Notes under the pieces: model-generated | Databases searched by the model: none | What the model was told of the DNA's origin: nothing | Seen by the model: the letters and a program-made list of their open reading frames with translations, nothing else | Part shown: positions 8,142 through 16,772 of the stretch, one piece after another | Layout of the letters: each line of letters begins with the position of its first letter | Position numbering within the stretch: position 1 is the stretch's first letter | Source of the DNA: Streptomyces sp. S4.7 | Lineage (GTDB): Bacteria > Actinomycetota > Actinomycetes > Streptomycetales > Streptomycetaceae | Assembly: GCF_010384365.1 (NCBI RefSeq) | Contig: NZ_CP048397.1 | Span: 3,906,001 to 3,970,000 of the forward strand | Direction: 5' to 3' | DNA length: 64,000 nt | Program-made: the position numbers and the translations under genes

Positions 8142-8644
8142 ATGGACCCCGGCGACCGCGACCCGGATCGCGACGGCGGCTTCGAGGCGTTCGTCGCCGC
8201 CCGTGGGCTCCGACTGCTCCGGGTGGCCCGGCTGTTGACGGGCGACGCGCACCTGGCCGAGGTGTGGCCCAAGTGGCACCGGATCTCGGGGGAGCGGCCG
8301 GAGGCGTACGTACGCAAGGCGCTGGTCCACACGCACGCCTCGTGGTGGCGCAGACGCTGGTCCGCAGACGCCGGCGCGGCGAGGTGCCGGACCCGGCGGA
8401 GTTGTACGCGCTGGACGAGCCGTCACCGCTCTGCGACAAGCCCAAGGGCACCGAGGAGTACGGCGCCCTGCTGGCCGGACCCGACCCCGGCGAGGACGTG
8501 GGCATCCAAGTCGGTGTCCGTGTCGCCGGAACGGGCGCCGGTTCCCCGATCCTCGACGACGTACGCGCCATGATCGCCGGTGCGCAGTATCCCGCCTCCG
8601 GGGCGAACCGGGAGCCGAGCAAGGCGCCGCCGGCCCATGCGAAC
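8142..8644 (+). pseudogene. Decayed SigE-family RNA polymerase sigma factor
   Basis: The first 70 codons match the start of SigE/ECF-type sigma factors: FEAFVAARGLRLLRVARLLTGD, then WPKWHRISGERPEAYVRKALV and HTHASWWRRRWS. Two lesions are visible. About a dozen residues of region 2 between HLAE and WPKW are missing in frame. After RRWS the frame must shift by one base (about 8366-8385) to continue as GEVPDPAE. No region 4 helix-turn-helix follows; the downstream 200 bases cannot be aligned with the family by eye. An intact gene would be about 170-180 codons. Not functional as read. Confidence 0.7.
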
Positions 8645-8657
8645 TGAAAGGTCTTAC

Positions 8658-9482
8658 ATGTCTTACCGCTCAGGGCCGAGGCCGCACGGGGTGGCCGCTC
8701 TTCTGCTCGCCGCCGGTCTGCTGCTCGGCGGCTGCGCGGGCGGGTTCGGGGGAGAAGGCGGATCGTCCGTCCCGCAGGCGGTGAACGGCAAGGGCGGGAA
8801 CGGGGGCGGCGAGGGTACGGGCGGTGGTCGGGGCCGGGCGGTACCGGGTCCGGCGGCGGAGGAGCAGACCGAGGCGCGCGTCGTGCGGCCGAGGGAGATT
8901 CCGTCGCTCGGCCCGAAGACCCGGTCGCGGATCCCGGAGGACAGCCGCCAGGCCGTCGTGGTGACCGGGGACGCGCCGGACTCCAACCGCGCCATGCTGG
9001 TTCTCTACGAGCGTGACCCGGTGGAGGGGTGGCGGTCGGTGTCGGACCCGTGGCCGGCGCACAACGCCCTGAAGGGCTGGACCGACGACCACCGGCAGGG
9101 TGACCTGCGGAGCCCGATCGGCGTCTTCGGCCTGACGGACGCGGGTGGGCGGCTGCCGGATCCGGGGACGAGGCTTCCGTACGACCGGGGGCCGGCCTTC
9201 ACGGTCGACGGCGTCGGCTTCGAGGGCGAGCCGCTCGCGGGGTCCTTCGACCACGTGGTCGCCATCAACTACAACCGCCGGCCGGGCACCACCCCGCTGG
9301 ACTGGACGCGTCCGCTGGGCGCGGGGAAGGGCGGCGGCATCTGGATCCACGTGGATCACGGGGGGCCGACGCAGGGCTGTGTCTCGGTGCCGATGGGTCG
9401 TATGAAGGAGCTGCTGCGGTGGCTGGACCCGGGGAAGGTGCCGCAGGTGGTGATGGGTGACGTGTCCTCGCTGGGGCGGTAG
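8658..9482 (+). CDS. Lipoprotein with L,D-transpeptidase (YkuD-like) catalytic signature
   Basis: A 274-aa protein starting at 8658, with GAAAGG 7 bases upstream. The signal peptide ends in the lipobox LLLGGC, so the protein should be lipid-anchored outside the membrane. A Gly-rich linker (about residues 28-70) leads to a catalytic domain with IWIHVDHGGPTQGCVSVP near residues 230-250. This is the His plus Gly-Cys arrangement of YkuD-fold L,D-transpeptidases, which make 3-3 or lipoprotein cross-links in peptidoglycan. The spacing is shorter than in classical YkuD, closer to the YafK/ErfK-like branch. The final stop is followed by three copies of a 14-bp repeat. It may once have formed a unit with the dead sigma-factor gene upstream. 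Confidence 0.8.
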   Translation: MSYRSGPRPHGVAALLLAAGLLLGGCAGGFGGEGGSSVPQAVNGKGGNGGGEGTGGGRGRAVPGPAAEEQTEARVVRPREIPSLGPKTRSRIPEDSRQAVVVTGDAPDSNRAMLVLYERDPVEGWRSVSDPWPAHNALKGWTDDHRQGDLRSPIGVFGLTDAGGRLPDPGTRLPYDRGPAFTVDGVGFEGEPLAGSFDHVVAINYNRRPGTTPLDWTRPLGAGKGGGIWIHVDHGGPTQGCVSVPMGRMKELLRWLDPGKVPQVVMGDVSSLGR

Positions 9483-9524
9483 GCGACGACCGGCCCGCGA
9501 CGACCGGCCCGCGACGACCGGCCC
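9483..9524. repeat. 14-bp unit repeated three times
   Basis: GCGACGACCGGCCC occurs three times head to tail with no mismatch, starting one base after the stop codon of the L,D-transpeptidase-like gene. Probably slipped-strand expansion. Confidence 0.85.
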
Positions 9525-9531
9525 GCCCGGT

Positions 9532-9657
9532 GGGCGGCTGTCCTCAATCGCCGGACGGGCTTGATTTGCCCGCCGGGTTGGAGGGGATTGCGCCGGGTCG
9601 GGCCGTGTCCTCAATCGCCGGACGGGCTTGAAATGCCCGGCGATTGAGGACACGGCG
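9532..9657. repeat. Two copies of the interspersed palindromic repeat
   Basis: Two further copies of the CAATCGCCGGACGGGCTTGA unit: 9532-9581 and 9600-9657. The second continues into its own inverse, forming the perfect hairpin listed at 9602-9656. They lie between converging genes. Confidence 0.85.
9602..9656. terminator. Repeat-derived perfect hairpin between converging genes
   Basis: A 20-bp perfect stem (9602-9621 with 9637-9656) around a 15-base loop. It is placed after the transpeptidase-like gene on the plus strand and 49 bases beyond the metG stop on the minus strand. Confidence 0.85.
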
Positions 9658-9705
9658 CAGGCCGCGCAACGTCGGGTGACGGGCAACGCCCCCCGCCGAA
9701 AAGGC

Positions 9706-11319
9706 TTACGCCGACTTCTCCTCCAGGCGCGGGAAGAGCACCGCGCCCTTCGTGACCGTCGTGCCCGCCGGGAGCAGGCCCCAGGTGCCCGCGTCCTGGA
9801 CGCGCTGGTCCGCGAGCGCGCCCAGCGCGGCGTCCGCGCCCAGGGAATCCCACAGCTTCTGTGACGTCTCCGGCATCACCGGGTTCAGCAGCACGGCCAC
9901 CCCGCGCAGCGCCTCCGCCGCCGTGTACAGGATCGTCGCGAGTGCCGCCTGGCCGTCCGGGGACGTGTCCTTCGCGACCTTCCAGGGCTCCTGCTCCGTG
10001 ATGTAGCCGTTGACCTGCTTCACGAAGTCGAAGATCGCCAGGATCCCGCCCTGGAAGTCCAGCTCCTCGCCGATCTTCCGGTCGGCCTCGGTGACCGCCT
10101 TCGCCAGCCCGTCGCGTACGGCCTGCTCGGCGACCCCGCCCGACGTGGTCTCCGGCAGCGTGCCGCCGTAGTACTTGCCGACCATCGCCGCGACGCGCGA
10201 GGCGAGGTTGCCGTAGTCGTTGGCCAGCTCGGAGGTGTACCGGGCGGAGAAGTCCTCCCAGGAGAACGAGCCGTCCTGCCCGAACGCGATCGCCCGCAGG
10301 AAGTACCAGCGGTACGCGTCCACACCGAAGTGCGAGGTCAGGTCCTGCGGCTTGATGCCGGTCAGGTTCGACTTGGACATCTTCTCGCCGCCGACCATCA
10401 GCCACCCGTTCGCGGCGATCTTCCCGGGCAGCGGCAGCCCCTGCGCCAGCAGCATCGCGGGCCAGATGATCGCGTGGAAGCGCAGGATGTCCTTGCCGAC
10501 GAGGTGTACGTCGGCGGGGAAGGTCTCCTCGAACTTCGCCGGGTTCTCGTTGTAGCCGACGGCCGTCGCGTAGTTCAGGAGCGCGTCGATCCACACGTAG
10601 ATCACGTGCTTCTCGTCCCACGGCACCGGCACGCCCCAGTCGAACGTCGACCGGGAGATGGACAGGTCCTGGAGGCCCTGCTTGACGAAGTTCACGACCT
10701 CGTTGCGCGCCGACTCCGGCTGGATGAAGCCGGGGTTGGCCTCGTAGTGCGCGAGGAGCTTGGGGCCGTACTCGCTGAGCTTGAAGAAGTAGTTCTCCTC
10801 CTTGAGGATCTCCACCGGCGTCTTGTGGATGGCGCAGATCTTCAGACCCGCGAACTCACCTTCGCCGTCGAGCAGTTCGCCCGGGAGCTTGTACTCCTCG
10901 CAGCCCACGCAGTACGGGCCCTCATAGCCGCCCTTGTAGATCTCGTCCTTGTCGAACAGGTCCTGCACGAACTCCTGGACGCGGTCGGTGTGCCGCTTCT
11001 CCGTCGTGCGGATGAAATCGTCGTTCCGGATGTTCAGGTGGTCCCACAGAGGCCGCCACGCCTCGTCGACGAGCTTGTCCGCCCACTCCTGCGGGGTGAC
11101 ACCGTTCGCCTCGGCCGTGCGCATGATCTTCTGACCGTGCTCGTCCGTGCCGGTGAGGTACCACACCTTCTCGCCCCGCTGGCGGTGCCAGCGGGTGAGG
11201 ACGTCGCCTGCGACGGTCGTGTAGGCGTGGCCCAGGTGAGGAGCGTCGTTGACGTAGTAAATGGGGGTGGTGACGTAGTACGCCCGCCCACCCTGCTCTT
11301 CGGATCCAGTGGCGGCCAT
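9706..11319 (-). CDS. metG: Methionyl-tRNA synthetase
   Basis: A 537-aa class I synthetase that charges initiator and elongator tRNA-Met. The start chosen is MAATGSEEQ; a longer frame adds nine non-conserved residues. The Rossmann core carries PHLGHAYT (HIGH-type motif, residues 27-34). A zinc-knuckle insertion has CVGC and a single distal Cys in LKICAIH, so one of the usual paired sites appears reduced. The KMSKS loop is near residue 310. The C-terminal helical anticodon domain starts around residue 350, and no C-terminal tRNA-binding EMAP-like domain is present. Transcribed alone, converging on the transpeptidase-like gene. No T-box-like leader was seen upstream. Confidence 0.97.
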   Translation of the reverse strand: MAATGSEEQGGRAYYVTTPIYYVNDAPHLGHAYTTVAGDVLTRWHRQRGEKVWYLTGTDEHGQKIMRTAEANGVTPQEWADKLVDEAWRPLWDHLNIRNDDFIRTTEKRHTDRVQEFVQDLFDKDEIYKGGYEGPYCVGCEEYKLPGELLDGEGEFAGLKICAIHKTPVEILKEENYFFKLSEYGPKLLAHYEANPGFIQPESARNEVVNFVKQGLQDLSISRSTFDWGVPVPWDEKHVIYVWIDALLNYATAVGYNENPAKFEETFPADVHLVGKDILRFHAIIWPAMLLAQGLPLPGKIAANGWLMVGGEKMSKSNLTGIKPQDLTSHFGVDAYRWYFLRAIAFGQDGSFSWEDFSARYTSELANDYGNLASRVAAMVGKYYGGTLPETTSGGVAEQAVRDGLAKAVTEADRKIGEELDFQGGILAIFDFVKQVNGYITEQEPWKVAKDTSPDGQAALATILYTAAEALRGVAVLLNPVMPETSQKLWDSLGADAALGALADQRVQDAGTWGLLPAGTTVTKGAVLFPRLEEKSA

Positions 11320-11475
11320 GGTCGAAATCCTAACGGCCCGGCGCACGTCCCTTCACCTCGGTTAAACCTGAGATTGTGCTTGAAGAGTGTGGATTCGGCA
11401 CAACCTATGACCCCGTCAAACGCATCTTAAGAAGGAGAGCCGAAACAGATCGGTGGGCCGGGCGGAAGGATCATC

Positions 11476-12135
11476 ATGCGGGTGCTGGTCGCCGAGGACG
11501 AGGAAATCCTGGCCGAGCTGATCGCGACGGGGCTGCGGCGGGCCGGTTTCGCCGTCGACACCGTCTACAGCGGAGACGCCGCCCTGGCCTATTTGGGACT
11601 GCACGACTACGACGTGGTCGTCCTCGACCGCGACCTTCCCCGCGTCCACGGCGACGACGTCGCGCGCAGGCTCGTCGCGGAGGAGTCCCGCACCCGCATC
11701 CTGATGCTGACGGCGTCGACCTCCATGGAGGAGCGCGTCAAGGGGCTCGATCTGGGCGCGGACGACTACCTCGGCAAGCCCTTCGAGTTCCCGGAGCTGG
11801 TCTCGCGGGTGCGGGCGCTGCGGCGGCGCAGCGCCCGTGCGTTACCGCCGACGCTGGAGCGCCGCGGCGTACGGCTCGACACCGTGGGCCGTACGGCGGT
11901 CCGTGACGGACTGGCCCTCGACCTCTCGGTGAAGGAGCTGACCGTCCTCCAGATCCTGCTGGAGGCGGACGGCAAGGCGGTGACCGCCCAGCAGCTGCTG
12001 GAGCGGGCGTGGGACGCGCAGGCGGACCCGTTCTCGGGTGTCGTACGCGTCTGTGTGGGGCAGCTCGGCGAGAAGCTGGGCGATCCGGCGCTGATCCGCA
12101 CGGTGGATGTGGACGGAGGAGGTTACGTGCTGTGA
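11476..12135 (+). CDS. OmpR-family response regulator
   Basis: A 219-aa two-domain regulator. The receiver domain (residues 1-115) has the acidic pocket EDEE, phospho-acceptor Asp51 in VVLDRDLPR, the TAS switch residue and Lys in GKPFEFPE. The winged-helix DNA-binding domain (about 125-219) has the LSVKELTVLQILLEADG recognition region and ends in VDGGGYVL. It is expressed ahead of, and translationally coupled to, the histidine kinase: its stop overlaps the kinase GTG by four bases (GTGA). The signal sensed and the target genes cannot be told; the lipoprotein gene across the convergent border is one possible but unproven target. Confidence 0.93.
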   Translation: MRVLVAEDEEILAELIATGLRRAGFAVDTVYSGDAALAYLGLHDYDVVVLDRDLPRVHGDDVARRLVAEESRTRILMLTASTSMEERVKGLDLGADDYLGKPFEFPELVSRVRALRRRSARALPPTLERRGVRLDTVGRTAVRDGLALDLSVKELTVLQILLEADGKAVTAQQLLERAWDAQADPFSGVVRVCVGQLGEKLGDPALIRTVDVDGGGYVL

Positions 12136-13253
12136 CAGGAGCGATCAGAAAGCGGATCGCCCTCGTCTACGGCGCGGTCTTCCTCGTCCTCGGCGGGTGT
12201 CTGCTCACCGTCGTCTACCTGCTGTCCAGCGCCGGTACGCAGACGGAGGCCGCCGAGATCGCGGGCCGCGTCGTCCCGGCGCACCCGCCGTCGTCGGGCA
12301 ACGGCTACTTCCTGAACGAAGAGGGGCAGCTCGCGCCCGTCACGGTCTACCAGCTCACGGACAACGTCAGCGACGCCGCGTCGGACGAGCTGATGTTCTG
12401 GTCCGTGGGCGCGCTGGTGGTGACCGCTCTGTGCGCGGTCGGCGTCGGCTGGTGGACGGCGGGGCGCGTGCTGCGGCCCGTCCACGCCATGACGGCGAAG
12501 GCGCGGCTGCTGTCGGAGCACAACCTCCACGAGCGGATCGGAACCACCGGCCCGGACGACGAGCTGAAGGAGCTGGGCGACACCCTCGACGAGCTGCTGG
12601 GCCGGCTCCAGACGGCCTTCGACAGCCAGCGCCGTTTCATCGCGAACGCCTCGCACGAACTGCGTACGCCGCTGGCCACGCAGCGCACGGCGATACAGGT
12701 CGGCCTCGCGGGCGCCAACTCGCCGGAGGAGCTGGCCCGTACGAAGCAGATGCTGCTCGACAACAACCGGCGCAGCGAACGGCTCATCGAGGGGCTGCTG
12801 GTCCTGGCGCGCAGTGAGCGGCAGGTCGAGGACCAGGAGGAGATCCGGTGGGGCGAGCTGGTGACGGAGGAGGCGGCGCGGCACGGTCTGACGGTGACGG
12901 TGTCGGAGCCCGGCGGCGTACGCGGCAACCGGGCGCTGCTGGACCGGGTGGTCGGCAATCTGCTGGCCAACGCGCAGGCGTACGGGAAGGGCGAGGTGGA
13001 CGTCTCGGTGTCGGGGACGGCGGTGACCGTGCGGAACAACGGCCCGCTCATCTCCCCGGAGGAGACAGCGGCCTTCTTCGAGCCGTTCCGCCGTGGCGAG
13101 GGCCGTGACCGGATGGGGCCGGGAGCGGGTCTCGGCCTCTCGATCGTCCGCTCGATCGTGACGGCCCACGGCGGCACGGTGACGGCGGAGCCGGGCGGCG
13201 CGGACGGGGGGCTGTCGGTGCGGGTGGAGCTGCCGGTGTCGACGGGGCGCTGA
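12132..13253 (+). CDS. Membrane sensor histidine kinase
   Basis: A 373-aa orthodox kinase starting GTG at 12132, overlapping the regulator stop. Membrane helix 1 covers about residues 8-30. A short extracytoplasmic loop of about 55 residues carries the sensor, and helix 2 is at about 85-110, followed by a HAMP-like linker (GRVLRPVHAMTAKAR). The dimerisation helix has phospho-acceptor His in FIANASHELRTPLA. The ATPase domain has N-box VVGNLLANAQAYGK and G-box GPGAGLGLSIVRS. With its partner it forms a complete two-component system. The sensor loop has no recognised domain. Confidence 0.93.
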   Translation: MTGAIRKRIALVYGAVFLVLGGCLLTVVYLLSSAGTQTEAAEIAGRVVPAHPPSSGNGYFLNEEGQLAPVTVYQLTDNVSDAASDELMFWSVGALVVTALCAVGVGWWTAGRVLRPVHAMTAKARLLSEHNLHERIGTTGPDDELKELGDTLDELLGRLQTAFDSQRRFIANASHELRTPLATQRTAIQVGLAGANSPEELARTKQMLLDNNRRSERLIEGLLVLARSERQVEDQEEIRWGELVTEEAARHGLTVTVSEPGGVRGNRALLDRVVGNLLANAQAYGKGEVDVSVSGTAVTVRNNGPLISPEETAAFFEPFRRGEGRDRMGPGAGLGLSIVRSIVTAHGGTVTAEPGGADGGLSVRVELPVSTGR

Positions 13254-13276
13254 CGGAGGCGCGGAGGCGACGGGCT

Positions 13277-13828
13277 TCAGAAACGGTCGACCGTCTCGCC
13301 GTCCGGCACCCGGTAGCAGCCGGAGACGACCATCAGGTTGAGATTCGGCGATTCGTCCTTCGCGAAGTGCGCGATCTTGACGCTGTACTTCTTCTCGTCG
13401 TTGTCGGCCGTGAGGCTGAGGTTCTTGTTCTTGCTGGTGTCCGGCCCGTACTCGACGACCTTCCAGCCCCGCTCGGGCAGTTCCGTCCTGAGCCGTTCCA
13501 TCACACCGTCCAGTCGGTCGGCCGATGCCGGGGTGAAGGTCCACGCGTGAAAGATCCGGAAGTACTTCTCCGGGTCCTTGTCGCCGCACTGCGAGACGCC
13601 CGGCCCGGTGTCGGACGCCTCTCCCTTGACGCCGATCAGGTCGTACAGCTCGCTGGACACCCGCTCCGCCTCGTCGGCTGCGTCCTGCGTGTTGCTGGTG
13701 CCCGCGTCCGGCAGGTCGCCGGAGTTCTCGGAGTTCCCGGAGTCTTTGCTGTCGGTCATGCCGCATCCAGTGAGGGTCGTGAGGGCGAGGGACATCAGGA
13801 GCGCGGACGCGCCCAGCTTGATCTTCAA
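13277..13828 (-). CDS. Lipoprotein of unknown function
   Basis: A 183-aa protein with a signal peptide ending in the lipobox LTTLTGC, so exported and lipid-anchored. A Ser/Asn/Asp-rich linker follows. The remaining 120 residues contain two cysteines (VSQCGDKD and VVSGCYRVP) that could form a disulfide, and an amphipathic helix around RLDGVMERLRTELPERGWKV. It is the last gene of a minus-strand group after the DUF1023-like hydrolase (103-bp gap). Position and export suggest a partner or immunity-type role toward that hydrolase, but this is inference. It converges on the histidine kinase with only 23 bp between stops. Confidence 0.75.
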   Translation of the reverse strand: MKIKLGASALLMSLALTTLTGCGMTDSKDSGNSENSGDLPDAGTSNTQDAADEAERVSSELYDLIGVKGEASDTGPGVSQCGDKDPEKYFRIFHAWTFTPASADRLDGVMERLRTELPERGWKVVEYGPDTSKNKNLSLTADNDEKKYSVKIAHFAKDESPNLNLMVVSGCYRVPDGETVDRF

Positions 13829-13931
13829 GTCGGAGCCTCGGTTGGTCGGAACAGGACACGGGCCGGTCGCCAGACTCGCACGGGCCGCTGTGCGTGGTCA
13901 TCTCTCCTCCGCGTGGCCGAAAGGGCGGCGG

Positions 13932-15710
13932 CTACTTGAGTTCGGCGTTGTCGCCCTTGCCCGCCACCACCAGCCCCTGGTTCCGCAGGCTGTCGGTGCC
14001 CTCTTTCCAGTAGTCGCTGTGGCCTTCGGTGTCCGTCCGCAGCTGGTTGGCCCCGAACCGCTCGTCGCTGGGAATCGTGAAGAGCCCGTTCCAGTCGCTC
14101 CCCCCGTGCCCGAACCGTCCGATGTCCGGGACGACATCGCCTTCCGCCTCCTGGTTCCAGACGTGGCCCTTCGGGACGTCCATCTGATCGGCGTTGCTCA
14201 CCTGTACGCCGGGGCTGCCCGCGAAGATCACGTCGTCCACGTTCAGATCACCCTGCCGGGCCGCGGAACCGATGAGGGTCGTACCGTACGAGTGGCCGAT
14301 CGCCGTGCGGTGCGGGTCCGAATCGACCGTACGCGACGCGTCGAGGCCGTCGAGGAAGCGGTTGTAGGCCGGGGCGCCGTCGTTCGCGTAGTGGCTGAAC
14401 GGCGAGTCCTTGACGATGTCCTGCGGGGCGTCGTACCCGAGCCAGGTGATCGTGGAGACCGAGCCGTTCTCGGCACCGGAGGCCACCCGCCACACATTCT
14501 CCATCCGGCCGATGTCACCGCCGATGCTTCCCAGGTTCGACGTCGTACCCGGCACATGGACGGCCTGGTGGTCGGCCGTGTCCGGATTGCCGTTGGCCAC
14601 GATCGCCCGGCCGTTGCCCTCCGGGCTGAATCCGAGCAGGTACGCCTCGGGCAGACCCCTCTCCCCGGTCCTGTCGAAGCGGTCCTGGATGCTCCCCATG
14701 CCCTTGAGGGACTTGTTGAGCTGCTCGTACCGGTCCCCGTACTTGTTGTGCCACGCCATCCACTCGTCGGTGTGCACCTTCGAGGGGTAGCCGCCCGCGG
14801 TGATCCACGTCCACTCGTTGGCGGGCGGTTTCGGCATGGAGTCCAGCTCCATCCGGAGCTGCCCCTGCTTCTCCTCCAGGACCACCCGGTTCGCCTCGTC
14901 CCGCACCGTGGCGGGCAGTCCGTCGAGCGCCCCCACCGTCTCCGGCCGGAGCGCGAGCCACGCCGCCTGCTCCTCGGGGCTCAGCTTCTTCCACCACTCG
15001 GCGTTCGCCGCCGGGGTGCCGTCCGCCGGGGCCTGCGGCAGCGAGTCGAGATATCCCCTGCCCGCCTCGCCGACGCCGCCCATGTCCGACTGCGCGTCGG
15101 CCCAGTCCGCCTTGGAGACGGTCAGGTCGTCGTCGGCCTTCAGCGCGCGCAGTTTCGGCGCCCACTTCGCGTCCGCGTCGGTGGCCTCCCTCAGCGCGTC
15201 GGCTATCCGGTTCGCGTACGCCATCGCCCTGCCGTAGTACGGGTTCGGGTGGATGCCCGCGGCCCGGCGCTGCTGGGCGTCGGACGTCGGGCTGCCCCCG
15301 GCGCTCCCGGACACCGTGCCGCCCGGCTCGTTCTTCTCCTCACCGGGCCTCTTTCCGGCGGGGTAGTCGACCGAACCGTCCTGCCGCACGGTGCAGTTGT
15401 CGGCGCGGGCGTCCTCGATCGCCGCGTCCAGCTTCCGTTTGGCCGCCGCGATGTCGAAGGCGAAGCCGTTGAGGGCGGTGCTCACCAGGCCGCACTCGGT
15501 CTGCGCGTAGTGAAAGTTCTTCGCCAGGCTCCGCAGCTCCCGCAGAGCGGCCGCCGCGGCCTCGCCCCTCAGCCGGCCGGTCATCCCCGCGCTGATCCGG
15601 TTGTTGATCGTGTCCTTGGCCGCACCGGCCATGTCACCGGTCGTCCGGTAGCCGTCGGCGGCCTCCTCGTACTCCGTCGGCCGGAAGCCCTTCAGCGTCG
15701 CGAGATCCAT
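13932..15710 (-). CDS. Alpha/beta hydrolase (DUF1023-like) with N-terminal ESX-like helical region
   Basis: A 592-aa protein without signal peptide. Residues 1-110 are predicted helical (LATLKGFRPTEYEEAADGYR, then AAAALRELRSLAKNFHYAQTECG) and resemble WXG100/LXG-type helical hairpins. A charged linker leads to a long helical middle. The C-terminal 200 residues carry the alpha/beta-hydrolase nucleophile elbow GHSYGTTLIGSA (Ser about residue 471) followed by VIFAGSPGV, the pattern of actinobacterial DUF1023 hydrolases. Helical N-terminus, hydrolase C-terminus and an upstream small helical partner suggest a type VII-type secreted effector. Substrate unknown. The start lies 9 bases downstream of the partner's stop at 15720, so the two are co-transcribed. 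Confidence 0.8.
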   Translation of the reverse strand: MDLATLKGFRPTEYEEAADGYRTTGDMAGAAKDTINNRISAGMTGRLRGEAAAAALRELRSLAKNFHYAQTECGLVSTALNGFAFDIAAAKRKLDAAIEDARADNCTVRQDGSVDYPAGKRPGEEKNEPGGTVSGSAGGSPTSDAQQRRAAGIHPNPYYGRAMAYANRIADALREATDADAKWAPKLRALKADDDLTVSKADWADAQSDMGGVGEAGRGYLDSLPQAPADGTPAANAEWWKKLSPEEQAAWLALRPETVGALDGLPATVRDEANRVVLEEKQGQLRMELDSMPKPPANEWTWITAGGYPSKVHTDEWMAWHNKYGDRYEQLNKSLKGMGSIQDRFDRTGERGLPEAYLLGFSPEGNGRAIVANGNPDTADHQAVHVPGTTSNLGSIGGDIGRMENVWRVASGAENGSVSTITWLGYDAPQDIVKDSPFSHYANDGAPAYNRFLDGLDASRTVDSDPHRTAIGHSYGTTLIGSAARQGDLNVDDVIFAGSPGVQVSNADQMDVPKGHVWNQEAEGDVVPDIGRFGHGGSDWNGLFTIPSDERFGANQLRTDTEGHSDYWKEGTDSLRNQGLVVAGKGDNAELK

Positions 15711-15719
15711 GACGGAGGA

Positions 15720-16175
15720 TCACTGCTCCTTCGGGGCCCGGCCGCCCACGGCCTCGGTGTCCGCGTACTTCACCTTGAGCCGGTCCAGGTCCGTCAGGAC
15801 GGACTGGTCGGACTTCGCGAGGTCGTGGCCCGACTTCTCCAGCAGCCCGCCGAGTTCACCGCAGCGGCCGCTCACGTCGCCGATGTACTTCTTCCAGGAG
15901 TCGTACAACTCCTTCTGCGCGGCGGCGCTCCGGCATCCGGTGGTGTCACCGAGCCCGGCCTGTCCGTTCTCCAGCGCGGTCAGCGCCTTGCCGATGTCGG
16001 CCTTCAGACCCGTGACGCCCTCGCCGGCCGTGACCCAGGCCTTCTTGTCGGACCTCAGATCCTCCGACGGTCCGCCGCCACCGCCCTGATCGGCCGGCCG
16101 CTGATTGAGGCGCATCCGGGTGGAACGGCCTTGCGCCGCCTCGGCCTTGAGCCCTTCCCACTCGTCCCACGTCAT
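15720..16175 (-). CDS. Small WXG/ESX-like helical protein, partner of the hydrolase
   Basis: A 151-aa soluble, mostly helical protein. The first 45 residues are polar with a Gly stretch (DQGGGGGPS). Residues about 45-135 form a predicted helix-turn-helix with TAGEGVTGLKADIGKALTALENGQAG and a central DSWKKYIGDVSGRCGELGGLLEKSG, carrying Trp-Lys-Lys near the turn. Two cysteines are present. It is first in the operon with the DUF1023-like hydrolase, only 9 bp between them, the arrangement used by many actinobacterial secreted-effector chaperones. The family itself was not identified. Confidence 0.7.
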   Translation of the reverse strand: MTWDEWEGLKAEAAQGRSTRMRLNQRPADQGGGGGPSEDLRSDKKAWVTAGEGVTGLKADIGKALTALENGQAGLGDTTGCRSAAAQKELYDSWKKYIGDVSGRCGELGGLLEKSGHDLAKSDQSVLTDLDRLKVKYADTEAVGGRAPKEQ

Positions 16176-16772
16176 GCGTGAAACCCCCGTTTCCCGTTGT
16201 CCCGTGGCTCAGTTGGGTGTCCGGACCCGCGGGCGAACCCGGCCGAGCCGCAACGATCTACGGTTCCGAAGGCTGAAGTCAACAGGACCGGCGCCCTCGT
16301 GGAAGTGCGGATCGGTGGCCGGGACGCGCGGCGTCCGGCGCGAGCGGGGAAGCCGGTGTCCAGCCCGTGGAATTCGCCGCTCGGGTCCGCGCGGCCCTGC
16401 TGGACAGCACCCATGAGCAAGGTCGGGATCCGGGCCGACGCGACGGTCCAGGACCGCGACCAACTCGCCCAGCACGCCTGGCGCGACGCCGGTAACGAGG
16501 CGCGGGAGCGGTGGAGCCGCCGGGTGCGTCCCCTCTACTGACCCGGACGGAGCAGGGCAACCGCCGTGGTACCGATTCCTGACTTTGTCACGGCAGCTCA
16601 ACCGCTTCGCACGTCCGGTCGATCGCCGCGATCCGGTGGTTAGGGTCGGTCCGTGATCACGGGCGGCACCAGCGGTTCGGGCGGGTGGACGGGTGTCCCG
16701 CGGGCCCCCTGGACGGCCGCGTTTGTGGACAGCCGGTGGCTGACGGGTGGCCGTTACAGTTGGTGACGAGAG
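16176..16772. other. 597-bp intergenic region with one doubtful 42-codon frame
   Basis: The stretch separates the divergent helical-protein gene and the SARP gene, so it should hold both promoters. None could be placed with confidence. A 42-codon frame (16413-16541, MSKVGIRADATVQDRDQLAQ) looks like the start of a small DNA-binding antitoxin-type protein but has no clear ribosome site and may be a remnant. Confidence 0.5.

Noticed and set aside
5869..8622. A 917-codon open frame on the minus strand across aspS
   Set aside because: It is antisense to an unmistakable aspS and rich in Arg/Pro/Ala/Gly, the usual shadow of a high-GC coding strand.
11320..11475. A T-box or other riboswitch upstream of metG
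   Set aside because: No specifier hairpin or T-box sequence; the gap also serves the divergent response-regulator promoter.
16197..16541. A 114-codon gene in the intergenic region before the SARP gene
   Set aside because: The 5' part has no ribosome site and random GC-rich composition; only the last 42 codons look protein-like and even these are doubtful.
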